A DNA stretch of 64,000 nucleotides from Methylorubrum thiocyanatum (lineage in GTDB: Bacteria; Pseudomonadota; Alphaproteobacteria; Rhizobiales; Beijerinckiaceae): positions 124,001-188,000 of the forward strand of contig JACJIB010000008.1 of NCBI GenBank assembly GCA_014138645.1. Reading direction: 5' to 3'. The notes under the pieces were generated by a model. It had not been told where the DNA came from. It made no database searches and was given only the letters and a program-made list of their open reading frames with translations. The stretch's first letter is position 1. Each line of letters begins with the position of its first letter. The translations under genes and the position numbers were made by a program. Positions 1-7,663 of the stretch are shown here, piece by piece.

Positions 1-299
1 CGATCTTCGGGGCCCGGGATCATGGCGGCCTGCTTCTCACCGCCGGGCTGATCCGCAAGGCCATCCAGTACGACATCGGCAATCCGCTGACCGCCGCACG
101 GATGACCCGGCATGTCCTCTCGGCGGCTCTGTACGCACCGATCCGTGTGCTCCTGCGCGAGGATGCCGAGGGTGGCGTCGCGTTCGAGTATGACCGCCCG
201 GCCACCACCTTCGGCCAGTTCGGGGATCCGGAAGTCGACGCCGTCGCGGCGGCCCTGGATGAACAGCTCCGGGGCGTGCTCGCGGCCGCGGCCGCTTGA
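1..299 (+). CDS. DUF302 domain protein, C-terminal part (5' end outside window)
   Basis: The reading frame is open from base 3 to the TGA at 297-299, giving about 98 residues. The stretch with YDIGNPLTAARMTRH, then APIRVLLREDAEGG and FEYDRPAT resembles the C-terminal half of DUF302 proteins, which carry a conserved G-N-P segment, a P-L/I-R-V-L strand and an E-D-x-x-G turn. The ATG at base 102 is internal to that fold, so it is not the likely start; the true start lies upstream of the window. The function of DUF302 is not established. The next gene starts 134 bases downstream on the same strand, so co-transcription is possible but not shown. Confidence 0.7.
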   Translation, partial: IFGARDHGGLLLTAGLIRKAIQYDIGNPLTAARMTRHVLSAALYAPIRVLLREDAEGGVAFEYDRPATTFGQFGDPEVDAVAAALDEQLRGVLAAAAA

Positions 300-433
300 C
301 GCCTCCGCTCCTGCCGTCGGCGAACGGGCGGGCTCGGGCGTTCAGTCGGAGTGTGCCCGTCCGTCCGCCCCGCGGGAGTGACCGGTTCACAGTCGGGCGA
401 ACGACAGACCCACACCGACCCTGGAGAACGTCG

Positions 434-1117
434 ATGAAGATCCTGATGGTGCTGACCTCCCACGACCAGCTCGGCGAGACCGGCCGCAAGACCGGCTTCT
501 GGCTGGAGGAGCTCGCCGCGCCCTACTACGTGTTCAAGGACGCCGGTGCGGACGTGGTCCTGGCATCGCCCAAGGGCGGTCAGCCGCCGCTCGACCCGAA
601 GAGCAGCGAGCCGGGCTTCCAGACCGACCTCACCCGTCGCTTCGAGGCGGACGCCGAAGCCAAGGCGGTCCTGGCGCGTACCGTCCGGCTCGACGGCGTC
701 ACCCCAGAGAGCTTCGACGCAGTGTTCTATCCCGGCGGTCACGGCCCTCTCTGGGACCTCGCCGAGGACTCTGCCTCGGTCAGCCTGATCGAGACGACGC
801 TCCGGGCGGGCAAGCCCGTCACCCTCGTCTGCCACGCCCCCGGGGTGCTGCGTCATGCCAAGGCGCCCGACGGTAAGCCGCTGGTCGAGGGCAAGTCCGT
901 CACCGGGTTCACCAACACCGAGGAGGAGGCGGTCGGCCTGACCGAGGTGGTCCCCTTCCTGGTCGAGGACGAACTCAAGCGGAAGGGCGGCGTGTTCTCG
1001 AAGGCGGGCGACTGGGAGCCGTACGTGGTCGCGGACGGCCTCCTGATCACCGGGCAGAACCCGGCCTCGTCCGCACCCGCGGCCGAACGTCTCCTGACGC
1101 ATCTCCGCCATGGGTGA
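434..1117 (+). CDS. DJ-1/PfpI (class I glutamine amidotransferase-like) family protein
   Basis: A 227-residue single-domain protein. The nucleophile elbow is LVCHAPGV with Cys133 followed by His134, an acidic residue sits early in FWLEELAAPY, and the motif YPGGHGPLWDL precedes the elbow. These are typical of the Hsp31/DJ-1/ThiJ group, which includes protein deglycase, glyoxalase III-like and chaperone activities. Which of these applies cannot be decided from the sequence. I chose the ATG at 434, not the in-frame ATG at 296, because it starts the first beta strand (MKILMVLTSHD) and a GGAGA motif lies just upstream. A cytosolic stress role is likely from the family. Confidence 0.88.
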   Translation: MKILMVLTSHDQLGETGRKTGFWLEELAAPYYVFKDAGADVVLASPKGGQPPLDPKSSEPGFQTDLTRRFEADAEAKAVLARTVRLDGVTPESFDAVFYPGGHGPLWDLAEDSASVSLIETTLRAGKPVTLVCHAPGVLRHAKAPDGKPLVEGKSVTGFTNTEEEAVGLTEVVPFLVEDELKRKGGVFSKAGDWEPYVVADGLLITGQNPASSAPAAERLLTHLRHG

Positions 1118-1956
1118 CCATCCGGGGCGGTCAACCTGCGAGGACCTCCGCGCGGGATGCTCCTGAGACGCATGCCCCTCGACCGGAGAGGGTTGGGATC
1201 GCCGCCCTGACGGTCTCGGTCTCCGCGGAGGGCCACCGCAATCCCTCGCTGGACGGCGGTGGACTCCTTCGCGTGGTCGGCGGACGACTCGTTGGTTCTC
1301 GGCCATCGGCCTCAAGTGCCTCGCGCCCGGACACACGCGGAACAGGCATCGGGCATGACCGTTCTTGGGTTTGCCCGTTGCCCGAGGAGCGACCGAACGC
1401 GTTTCAATCGGTCGCTGCGCTGGGTCTTCGACTGTCTTGCCGGGCAGCGACCGAGCCGGACGCGTTCGCCGGGCTGGACCAAGTCATGCCGTGGAAAGCC
1501 GATATCGTCGGCATCGGCATGGACGGCGCCGAGCCGACCGGATCGGCCCGGCAAAGCCTGTCTCGCCGAGCAACGCCCCGCGCCGGACTGGCGACCCGCC
1601 GGAGAGCGGGCGCCTCTTCCTCGACGGATTCTCTCGGGAATCGGTCAGGCCGTCGGCAAGCCGAGCGTCACCCGACGGCTGGGACGCTGACGACCACTCG
1701 CTGAACTCTGGATCCGGCGCTTCAGAACAGCACGGCGTCGGGCGGACCGGAGAGCACCGTCGAGTTCCGAACGTGACGGACCCTCGCGCGCTGGCGCGAC
1801 GGCAGGGCGGCGGGCCGACGTGTGATGTCGCGGGCCGGGCGGCATAGCCGCCCGGTCGAGAGCGCAAACCGGCCCGGCCATTCTCGCTTCGAAGCCCGCC
1901 GACCCGCCGAGTACGGTGATTCCGGTGCCGGAAGGCGCTCTGGCCTGCCGATCCCG
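1118..1956. other. Gene-poor stretch, no convincing coding sequence
   Basis: About 840 bases. Several long open frames exist on both strands, but their translations are rich in Arg, Pro, Ser and Gly, overlap one another and show no recognisable domain. This is what out-of-frame high-GC DNA looks like. The one clear structure is a perfect 9-base-pair hairpin at 1835-1855. It may be a degraded gene or a long untranslated or regulatory region. Confidence 0.5.
1835..1855. repeat. Perfect inverted repeat (9-bp stem, 3-base loop)
   Basis: CCGGGCGGC at 1835-1843 and GCCGCCCGG at 1847-1855 are exact reverse complements around ATA. No T-run follows on either strand, so a classical terminator is not supported. 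It lies about 100 bases beyond the 3' end of the minus-strand gene ending at 1957. Confidence 0.5.
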
Positions 1957-2457
1957 TCACGCTGGCAGCGCCAGGGCCAGCGTCGCATCCGGGGGCGTTC
2001 GGGGGCGCGGCATCGAAGCGACCGGGCACGGCGGTGGATCGTCATCGTCCGGCCTTTTGCGGCGAACGGAACGGTTCAGCAGCGACAGGCGGCGCGGCCG
2101 GCGCGGTGCAGGGGGTGGGCTCTGGGCCGAGCCTGTCCCTCCGGCACCCGCCCGGTCGAGCCGGGTCAGGGCGGCGAGCACGACATCGACCGATACCGGC
2201 TCGGCCCTGCAGCCTGGCGGACAGCGCAGATCCGGCGCGTTTTCGACGGCGCAGGCATCCGACGCCCAGGATGCCAGGATCGCACGCTTCTCCGCGCCGG
2301 ACAGGTGCGGATGTGCCAGCACCTCCCGCGGGTGCCGGAAGACGTCGCCGGGCGCGACGAGCGCCTGCCACGACTCGAACGACGCGGGCTGCGCGGTGGG
2401 CGGGTTCATCGGGCCGCAATGGCTGCGGTTCGTCTGCATCATCGACATCATCGACAC
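1957..2457 (-). CDS. Hypothetical protein
   Basis: 166 residues. The coherent part is about residues 25-105, with FESWQALVAPGDVFRHPREV, then LSGAEKRAILASWASDA and VSVDVVLAALTRLD. This looks like a small helical family I associate with Methylobacterium: a D-V-L/h-P segment, then an E-K-R-A-I-L-A-S-W-A-S-D-A helix. The C-terminus is low complexity, with Pro- and Arg-rich stretches. A strong Shine-Dalgarno sequence GGAGGA lies about 10 bases before the ATG at 2457, which supports expression. The gene lies about 100 bases downstream of hsp20 on the same strand, so it may be in the same heat-responsive transcript. No function can be assigned. Confidence 0.6.
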   Translation of the reverse strand: MSMMSMMQTNRSHCGPMNPPTAQPASFESWQALVAPGDVFRHPREVLAHPHLSGAEKRAILASWASDACAVENAPDLRCPPGCRAEPVSVDVVLAALTRLDRAGAGGTGSAQSPPPAPRRPRRLSLLNRSVRRKRPDDDDPPPCPVASMPRPRTPPDATLALALPA

Positions 2458-2558
2458 GGGATCCTCCCTGATGGTGCGCGGCGTTGCAGGAAAAGGGGCC
2501 GGCCCCCCGGAGGCCGCGAGGCTTCCGGAGGCGTCCGTTCGCGGTGGCGATGGCCGGT

Positions 2559-3065
2559 TCAGGCGGCCTTTGCCTGATCCCCGGCCTGATCCTCGACCTG
2601 AGCCTCGACTTGGGCCGGTGCATTGTCCTGCCCGATGGCGGCCTCACTGCCGCCGATGGGGATGCGGCGGGGCTTGAACGCTTCCGGCACCTCGCGCTTG
2701 AGCTCCACGGTCAGCAGGCCGTGCTTGAGGGCGGCGCCGGTGACCCGCACATGGTCGGCCAGACTGAAGGACTGGCGGAAAGCGCGCGCCGCGATGCCGC
2801 GGTGCAGGTAGGCGCGCTCCTCGTCCTTCTCCTTCCTTTGGCCTGTCACCAGCAGTGTGGTGTCGTGCTGGGTCAGTTCGATCTCGTCCTGGGAGAAGCC
2901 GGCGACCGCCATGGTGATGCGGTAGGCGTCATCCGCGACCTTCTCGATGTCGTAGGGCGGCCACTGCGTCGCGGGTTCGACCCGAGTGGCTTGGTCGAGC
3001 ATCGAGAACAAGCGGTCGAAGCCGACGGTGGAACGGTACAGGGGGGCAAAGTCGTACGTCCTCAT
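2559..3065 (-). CDS. Small heat shock protein, Hsp20/alpha-crystallin family (IbpA-like)
   Basis: 168 residues. The N-terminus MRTYDFAPLYRSTVGFDRLF is the classic IbpA-type opening. It is followed by an alpha-crystallin domain (PPYDIEKVADDAYRITMAVAG, then LLVTGQRK and HRGIAARAFRQSFSLADHV) and the conserved A-x-L-x-x-G-L-L segment ALKHGLLTVEL. The extended C-terminal tail ends in QVEDQAGDQAKAA. Hsp20 proteins hold unfolding proteins in a refoldable state in the cytosol. The start at 3065 has an ideal AAGGAGGA site that lies inside an RNA thermometer (see 3066-3123). The same-strand gene at 1957-2457 follows about 100 bases downstream. Confidence 0.95.
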   Translation of the reverse strand: MRTYDFAPLYRSTVGFDRLFSMLDQATRVEPATQWPPYDIEKVADDAYRITMAVAGFSQDEIELTQHDTTLLVTGQRKEKDEERAYLHRGIAARAFRQSFSLADHVRVTGAALKHGLLTVELKREVPEAFKPRRIPIGGSEAAIGQDNAPAQVEAQVEDQAGDQAKAA

Positions 3066-3123
3066 GACCACATCCTCCTTGGAGCAACGTGATGACGAGG
3101 GCCGCCGGACACCCGCGTCCGGC
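3066..3123 (-). promoter_or_regulatory. ROSE-type RNA thermometer in the hsp20 5' leader
   Basis: Read as RNA on the minus strand, the leader ends GUUGCUCCAAGGAGGAU followed by the AUG. UUGCUCC (3087-3081) can pair with the Shine-Dalgarno GGAGGA (3078-3073), the arrangement that defines ROSE elements upstream of rhizobial small heat shock genes. A second, perfect 7-bp hairpin (GCCGGAC / GTCCGGC, 6-base loop) lies just upstream at 3104-3123, matching the multi-hairpin layout of ROSE. Known behaviour: the hairpin next to the start melts on heating and frees the ribosome site. The upstream limit is my estimate. Confidence 0.75.
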
Positions 3124-3502
3124 GCCCAACAAGCGAGCCCGATCAGAGCCTCGCACGCGCGCAACGCGGGGCGCTTCCACCGGTTCCCACTTCCAAGACA
3201 AATTTTTGCCCGACATCGCCACGTCGCTCCGCGTCGGGGCCGAGAGCCGGCGGGAGGCCCGGCCTCCGACGCTGCGTCCCCGACAACCCTTCTTCAGAGA
3301 GAGGGGCGCCGGACAAACCGGGATTTGTCGAACCGTCCTGACTCTGGCATCCCGGAGGTTCGGTTCGCGTTGACTTTCAGGGATCGGCAGGGCGCGCGAC
3401 GCGATGAGGTCCCCACCCATGTCGGGAAGCGGCGGCATGCCTCGTCCGCCGGCCGAAGAGAAGGCAGACCGGACGCATGACCGGACCCATGGAAGACCAC
3501 CC

Positions 3503-3967
3503 ATGACCGCTCCCATCCCCAACGCGCCGCACCTGTCGCTCGCGATCCGCCTGTCCCGAGAGATGATGGAAGCCGAACGCCAGGACTTCCGGACGTCGAC
3601 CGTCTGGCTGACCCGCGAAGAGACCGACCTGATCTGCGCGGCGCTCCATGCCGCCTCCGGGATCGATGGGGCGCGCCTCGATTTCCTCGACCGGTGCGTG
3701 GCTGCGATGGCCGCCCGGGATGGGACCGACCGCGTCTGGAATATGTCGATCGACCGAGAGGGCCTGACGCTCGGTGCGGCATCCGCGTCGTCCCGCTCCC
3801 TCTCGTCGTCCGACGGGCAGCCATCGTGCCGGGCCGCCATCGACGAAAAGATGGCCGAGCTGGAATGCGCGCGCGCCTGGACGTCCGACGATGACCCGCG
3901 ACACGCCCCCCGACGCGAAAGAACCACCCGCCCCGAGGACACGCGGGCCTCCTCGAAGGCTCCGTGA
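3503..3967 (+). CDS. Hypothetical protein
   Basis: 154 residues from the ATG at 3503. The central part looks like genuine protein: LSLAIRLSREMMEAERQDF, TVWLTREETDLICAALHAAS and FLDRCVAAMAARDGTDRVW form amphipathic helices with sensible spacing. The tail is acidic then basic. I do not recognise the family. The open frame extends upstream to an ATG at 3404, but residues encoded there are low complexity, so I prefer the later start. It converges with hemN, 40 bases away. No signal peptide or membrane segment is visible. Confidence 0.5.
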   Translation: MTAPIPNAPHLSLAIRLSREMMEAERQDFRTSTVWLTREETDLICAALHAASGIDGARLDFLDRCVAAMAARDGTDRVWNMSIDREGLTLGAASASSRSLSSSDGQPSCRAAIDEKMAELECARAWTSDDDPRHAPRRERTTRPEDTRASSKAP

Positions 3968-4007
3968 CGCGCAGCAGGATCGGCAGCGGGACGCCGGTCC
4001 GCGCCAC

Positions 4008-5360
4008 TCACGCCGCGCAGCTATGCATGGCGGCGGATGTCCCCAGATGCGCATCGAACAGCGCCGCGACGTTCCGGACGAAAGCCCTCGCATCGTCGGG
4101 GATCGTCAGGCGCATCCCTTCACGTTTGACCAGGCCGTGATCGGTGAGGGCGCGTAACCGCGGCAGGGAGGCGAGCAGCGCCTCCGGATCCCGGCCATGC
4201 GACCGGCAGACCGCCCCGACCTCGACGGCGCCATCGCACATGATCCGCTCGATCAAGGCTGCCCGAAGCCGATCCTCCGGCGTCAGGGCATAGCCCCGCA
4301 CCGTCGCGACGTCGTTGGCGGCGACACGAGCGGCGTAGGCGCGCAGTGCCGGCTCGTTCTGGACGTAGCCCTGCGGCAGCCGCCCGATGGCGGAGGCGCC
4401 GAAGCCGATCAGCGCGTCGTTGGAATCCGTGGTGTAGCCCTGGAAGTTGCGGTGGAGCTGGCCTTCCGCCCACGCGACCGCCATCGGATCATCCGGCAGG
4501 GCGTAATGGTCGAGGCCGATCCGACGATAGCCGGCCCCGGCGAGCGCATCGGCGACGGCCTGCGCCTGCGCCCGGCGGGCGGCGGCGTCCGGCAATGTCG
4601 CCGCATCGATGAGCCTCTGGTGCTTCTTGAAGCTGGGAACATGAGCGTAGCCGAACACCGCGAGACGGTCGGGCCGGAGCGCCAGGCATTGCCGCACCGT
4701 CTCGACGCAGGATTCCACGCTCTGGTGCGGCAGGCCGTAGATCAGGTCGAGGTTGATCCTGCGGACCCCGGCCGCCCGCAGGCCGGCGATGGCCGCTTCG
4801 GTGACGGCGTAGTCCTGGCGGCGCCGGATTGCCGCCTGCACCGCCGGATCGAAGCTTTGGACGCCGAGGCTCGCCCGCGTGACCCCGGCCTCGCCGAGGG
4901 CCCGGATCATCGCGGGCGCGAGCGTCCGCGGATCGATCTCGACGGCGATCTCGGCCTTGGGGGCGAACGGGAAGTGCGCCCGCAGCAGCGCCATCAGTTC
5001 ACGGAATGCGCCGGGCGCCATGATGGTGGGGGTGCCGCCCCCGAAATGGACGTGACGTACGGCGGGCCGGCGCTCGAGATGCCCGACGACTAGGCCGATC
5101 TCCCTGCGCAGGCTCGCGAGGTAATCGTCGATGGGCGCGTCGTGCGGGGTGATGTGGGTGTGGCAGCCGCAATACCAGCAGAGGGAACGGCAGAACGGCA
5201 CATGGAGGTAGAGCGAGGCTGTCGCTTCGGCCGGAAGCGCGCGCAGCCACTCGGCATAGGCGGCCGGACCGACCGCGCCGGTGAAATGCGGGCTCGCCGG
5301 ATAGCTCGTGTAACGCGGCAGTCGCTCGTCCGCGTAATGCGCCTTCAAATCCTGCCGCAT
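4008..5360 (-). CDS. hemN: Oxygen-independent coproporphyrinogen III dehydrogenase
   Basis: 450 residues, close to the 457 of E. coli HemN. It is a radical-SAM enzyme that decarboxylates coproporphyrinogen III to protoporphyrinogen IX without oxygen, in the cytosol. The N-terminus carries the HemN-specific YTSYP element. The iron-sulfur motif PFCRSLCWYCGCHT has the C-x3-C-x2-C-x-C pattern that separates true HemN from HemW. HFGGGTPTIM, EIDPRTL, SLGVQSFDP and DLIYGLPHQ follow in the expected order. I chose the ATG at 5360 over the in-frame codon at 5393 because homologues begin near MRQDLKAHY. A FixK/FNR-type palindrome lies about 90 bases upstream, suggesting induction at low oxygen. The window also contains hemW at 39913-41091. 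Confidence 0.95.
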   Translation of the reverse strand: MRQDLKAHYADERLPRYTSYPASPHFTGAVGPAAYAEWLRALPAEATASLYLHVPFCRSLCWYCGCHTHITPHDAPIDDYLASLRREIGLVVGHLERRPAVRHVHFGGGTPTIMAPGAFRELMALLRAHFPFAPKAEIAVEIDPRTLAPAMIRALGEAGVTRASLGVQSFDPAVQAAIRRRQDYAVTEAAIAGLRAAGVRRINLDLIYGLPHQSVESCVETVRQCLALRPDRLAVFGYAHVPSFKKHQRLIDAATLPDAAARRAQAQAVADALAGAGYRRIGLDHYALPDDPMAVAWAEGQLHRNFQGYTTDSNDALIGFGASAIGRLPQGYVQNEPALRAYAARVAANDVATVRGYALTPEDRLRAALIERIMCDGAVEVGAVCRSHGRDPEALLASLPRLRALTDHGLVKREGMRLTIPDDARAFVRNVAALFDAHLGTSAAMHSCAA

Positions 5361-5447
5361 GCGAGCCCCTCCCCCATCCGCCTCTGGCGGCACGCCACCG
5401 CACTGGTTTGCGGAAGCAGGGGTTAGGGAGCGCGCCGCGGGCCGGCT

Positions 5448-5461
5448 TTGATGTGGCGCAA
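5448..5461 (-). promoter_or_regulatory. FixK/FNR-like box upstream of hemN
   Basis: TTGATGTGGCGCAA; on the hemN strand it reads TTGCGCCACATCAA, fitting the 14-bp FixK2-type pattern TTG(A/C)-N6-(T/G)CAA. It lies 88 bases before the hemN start, in the gap between dcd and hemN. HemN genes are well-known targets of FNR/FixK regulators. Assignment is by pattern only. Confidence 0.5.
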
Positions 5462-5541
5462 ACAGGCTGGATGCGCAGGCTGTGAGGTCAGCGCAGACAA
5501 GAGGGAGCGACCTTCTCCGATCCCGCGATCCGTAGGCGGAC

Positions 5542-6657
5542 CTAGAGCGCCGGATCCGGCTCGGTCGCGAAATGCTTCGACAGTTTCAGCCCCTGCGCCT
5601 GATAGTTCGAGCCGGCTCCGGCGCCGTAGAGGGTGGAGGGCCGCTCCAGCATGCGCTCGTAGACGAGGCGACCGACGATCTGCCCGTCCTCCAGGAGGAA
5701 CGGGACGTCGCGGGAGCGCACTTCCAGCACTGCTCGGGCCCCGGCGCCGCCCGCCTCACTGAGACCGAAGCCGGGATCGAAGAAGCCGGCATAGTGGACG
5801 CGGAACTCGCCGACGAGCGGATCGAACGGCACCATCTCCGCCGCGTGGTCGGCGGGCACCCGCACCGCCTCCTTCGAGGCGAGGATGTAGAACTGGCCCG
5901 GATCGAGGATCAGCGTGCGGCTGCCGTCGGCCGGCAGCGGCTCCCAGAAATCGCGGGTGCGGTGACCGCGCGGCCGGTCGACGTCGATCAGGCCGGTATG
6001 GCGCTTGGCGCGATAGCCGATCAGCCCGTCGAAGCCCGCGAGATCGACCGAGACCGGCACGCCGCCCTGGAGCGTGGGCTTGGCCGCGTCGATCAACGGG
6101 TCGCTGGCGTGGAGCGCGGCGAGTTCCGTCTCCCGCAGCCGCGGATCGCCCCGGCGGAAGCGGATCTGCGACAGGCGCGAGCCGGTCCGCACGCGCACCG
6201 GAAAGGTGCGCGGCGAGATTTCGGCGTAGAGCTTGCCGGCATAGCCCGCCTCGATCTGGTCGAAGGCGCTGGCGCGGTCGGTGATGACGCGGGTGAACAC
6301 GTCGATGCGCCCGGTCGAGCTTTTCGGGTTGGCGCTGGCGCTGAGATCGGCCGGGAGCGCCAGGGCCTCCTGCAATTCGGCGATGTAGACGCAGCCCGTC
6401 TCCAGCACGGCGCCGTGGGTCAGGTCGATCTCGTGCAGCGCGAAGGCCTCGACGCAGGCGGCGACCGAGCGTCCGCTCCCGGGCAGGAAGCTGGTGCGCA
6501 CCCGGTAGGCGCGGGTGCCGAGCCGCAGATCGAGGCTCGCGGGCTGGATCTGGTCGGCGGCGTAGACGGTCGCGGGGCGGATCGCCCCGGCTTCCGTCAA
6601 CACCGTGATGGCCTGCGCCGGCAGGATACCGGATGCAGCCGGCACGTCTCCGCTCAT
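5542..6657 (-). CDS. dcd: 2'-deoxycytidine 5'-triphosphate deaminase
   Basis: 371 residues, the long two-domain form found in alphaproteobacteria, about twice the 193 residues of E. coli Dcd. It converts dCTP to dUTP for thymidylate synthesis. The N-terminal dUTPase-like half has QIQPASLDLRLG, followed by SANPKSSTGRIDVFTRVI, the conserved substrate-site block. The C-terminal half repeats the fold: LILDPGQFYILASKEAVRVP, GFFDPGFG, then ARAVLEVRSRDVPFLLEDGQ. The start at 6657 overlaps the stop of the upstream membrane-protein gene by four bases (ATGA), so the two are probably translated together. A longer open frame upstream is just the shadow of that gene. Confidence 0.92.
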   Translation of the reverse strand: MSGDVPAASGILPAQAITVLTEAGAIRPATVYAADQIQPASLDLRLGTRAYRVRTSFLPGSGRSVAACVEAFALHEIDLTHGAVLETGCVYIAELQEALALPADLSASANPKSSTGRIDVFTRVITDRASAFDQIEAGYAGKLYAEISPRTFPVRVRTGSRLSQIRFRRGDPRLRETELAALHASDPLIDAAKPTLQGGVPVSVDLAGFDGLIGYRAKRHTGLIDVDRPRGHRTRDFWEPLPADGSRTLILDPGQFYILASKEAVRVPADHAAEMVPFDPLVGEFRVHYAGFFDPGFGLSEAGGAGARAVLEVRSRDVPFLLEDGQIVGRLVYERMLERPSTLYGAGAGSNYQAQGLKLSKHFATEPDPAL

Positions 6658-7073
6658 CGTCCCGTCCCCTCGCCTCTCTTCTTGGCTTCCGCGGCCGCGC
6701 GCTCCGCCGCCTCGATCACCACCACCATGCGCGCCAGCGCGAGCCGGGCGCAGGCGCCCATCGCGACGAGGCCGGCCAGGGCACTCGCAAGCAGCGGAAA
6801 CAGCTCGGGCCGAAGCCCCGCCACGACGGCCACCAAGGCGGCGCCGATCCCCATCGCGTTGCCGAGCAACAGCATCGGCGAGCGCAGGCCGCGGAGTTCC
6901 GTCTCCACGCCGGTCCGCTGCCGGACCGCCCGCGCGACGATCCGCGCGGCCACGTCGAGGGCGAGCGCAAGAACCAGTGCCAGCGCCGGCCACCGGTTCC
7001 GGTACGGATCGACGTAAGCGAAGACGAGGGCGAGGCCGAGCGTCAGCACGGTCCCGAGGGCCGTGCCGGCCAT
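6654..7073 (-). CDS. Hypothetical inner-membrane protein coupled to dcd
   Basis: 139 residues from the ATG at 7073. It has about four hydrophobic segments: the N-terminus with VLTLGLALVFAYV, then WPALALVLALALDVAA, MLLLGNAMGIGAALVAVVAG and LFPLLASALAGLVAMGA. The tail is charged and basic (EAAERAAAEAKKRGEG). Its TGA overlaps the dcd ATG, so translation of dcd is likely coupled to it. I recognise no family, and no functional residue stands out. The frame is open further upstream, but that part is Arg/Ala-rich without structure and overlaps the divergent apaG promoter region, so I start at 7073. Confidence 0.6.
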   Translation of the reverse strand: MAGTALGTVLTLGLALVFAYVDPYRNRWPALALVLALALDVAARIVARAVRQRTGVETELRGLRSPMLLLGNAMGIGAALVAVVAGLRPELFPLLASALAGLVAMGACARLALARMVVVIEAAERAAAEAKKRGEGTGR

Positions 7074-7270
7074 GATCGGCGCGCGATCAGCCCGCGCGGT
7101 CTGCGCGGCGCCCTGTAAGCCGTCCCGGTGCGTAGCGTTCGGCACGTGGTCTGCGGCCTCCGCCGACCGTAGGTTACCGTGATTGACGAGGTTTCCGGGG
7201 CCACGTACCACGGCGCGTCGCAGATGTCGCGATGCGGCCTGCGCGCCGTCCACGGGGATGCTTTCACGCG

Positions 7271-7663
7271 ATGTACAAGGCCGAGACGCGCGGCATCACG
7301 GTGACGGTGGAGCCCCGATTCGTCGAGGAGGAGTCCTCGCCGGGGGAGAGCCGCTACTTCTTCGCCTACACCGTCGAGATCGTGAACAACGGCAGCGAGC
7401 AGGTGCAGCTCCGCTCGCGCCACTGGCGGATCATCGACGGGCGCGGCGCCTGCCAGGAGGTGCGCGGCGCGGGCGTCGTCGGCAAGCAGCCGGTGCTCGA
7501 GCCGGGCGAGTCGTTCAGCTACACCAGCGGCTGCCCCCTCACCACGCCGGACGGCCTGATGGCCGGCAGCTACACGATGTCGACCGTCGGCGGCGAGAGC
7601 TTCGAGGCGGAGATCCCGGCCTTCTCGCTGGACTCGCCCCACCTGCGCCGCGTCGTCCATTGA
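7271..7663 (+). CDS. apaG: ApaG family protein (Co2+/Mg2+ efflux-associated)
   Basis: 130 residues, the usual ApaG length. Diagnostic blocks are ITVTVEPRFVEEESSP, YFFAYTVEIVNNGSEQVQL, RHWRIIDGRG, VRGAGVVGKQPVLEPGESF and GSYTMSTVGGESF, the single immunoglobulin/fibronectin-like beta sandwich. The molecular function is unsettled: Salmonella ApaG (CorD) affects cobalt resistance and magnesium efflux, and related folds occur in F-box proteins. The start at 7271 gives the family's usual N-terminus. The stop TGA overlaps a TTG start for argE, suggesting coupling. Confidence 0.93.
   Translation: MYKAETRGITVTVEPRFVEEESSPGESRYFFAYTVEIVNNGSEQVQLRSRHWRIIDGRGACQEVRGAGVVGKQPVLEPGESFSYTSGCPLTTPDGLMAGSYTMSTVGGESFEAEIPAFSLDSPHLRRVVH

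Noticed and set aside
1114..1704. Long open frame in the gap after the DJ-1 gene
   Set aside because: The translation is Arg/Ser/Pro-rich, has no domain and competes with equally long frames on both strands; typical of non-coding high-GC DNA.
4008..5360. Annotating both radical-SAM heme genes as HemN
   Set aside because: Only this one has the fourth Cys and the YTSYP start; the gene at 39913 has C-x3-C-x2-C followed by Asp-Phe and the HNxxYW motif, so it is HemW.
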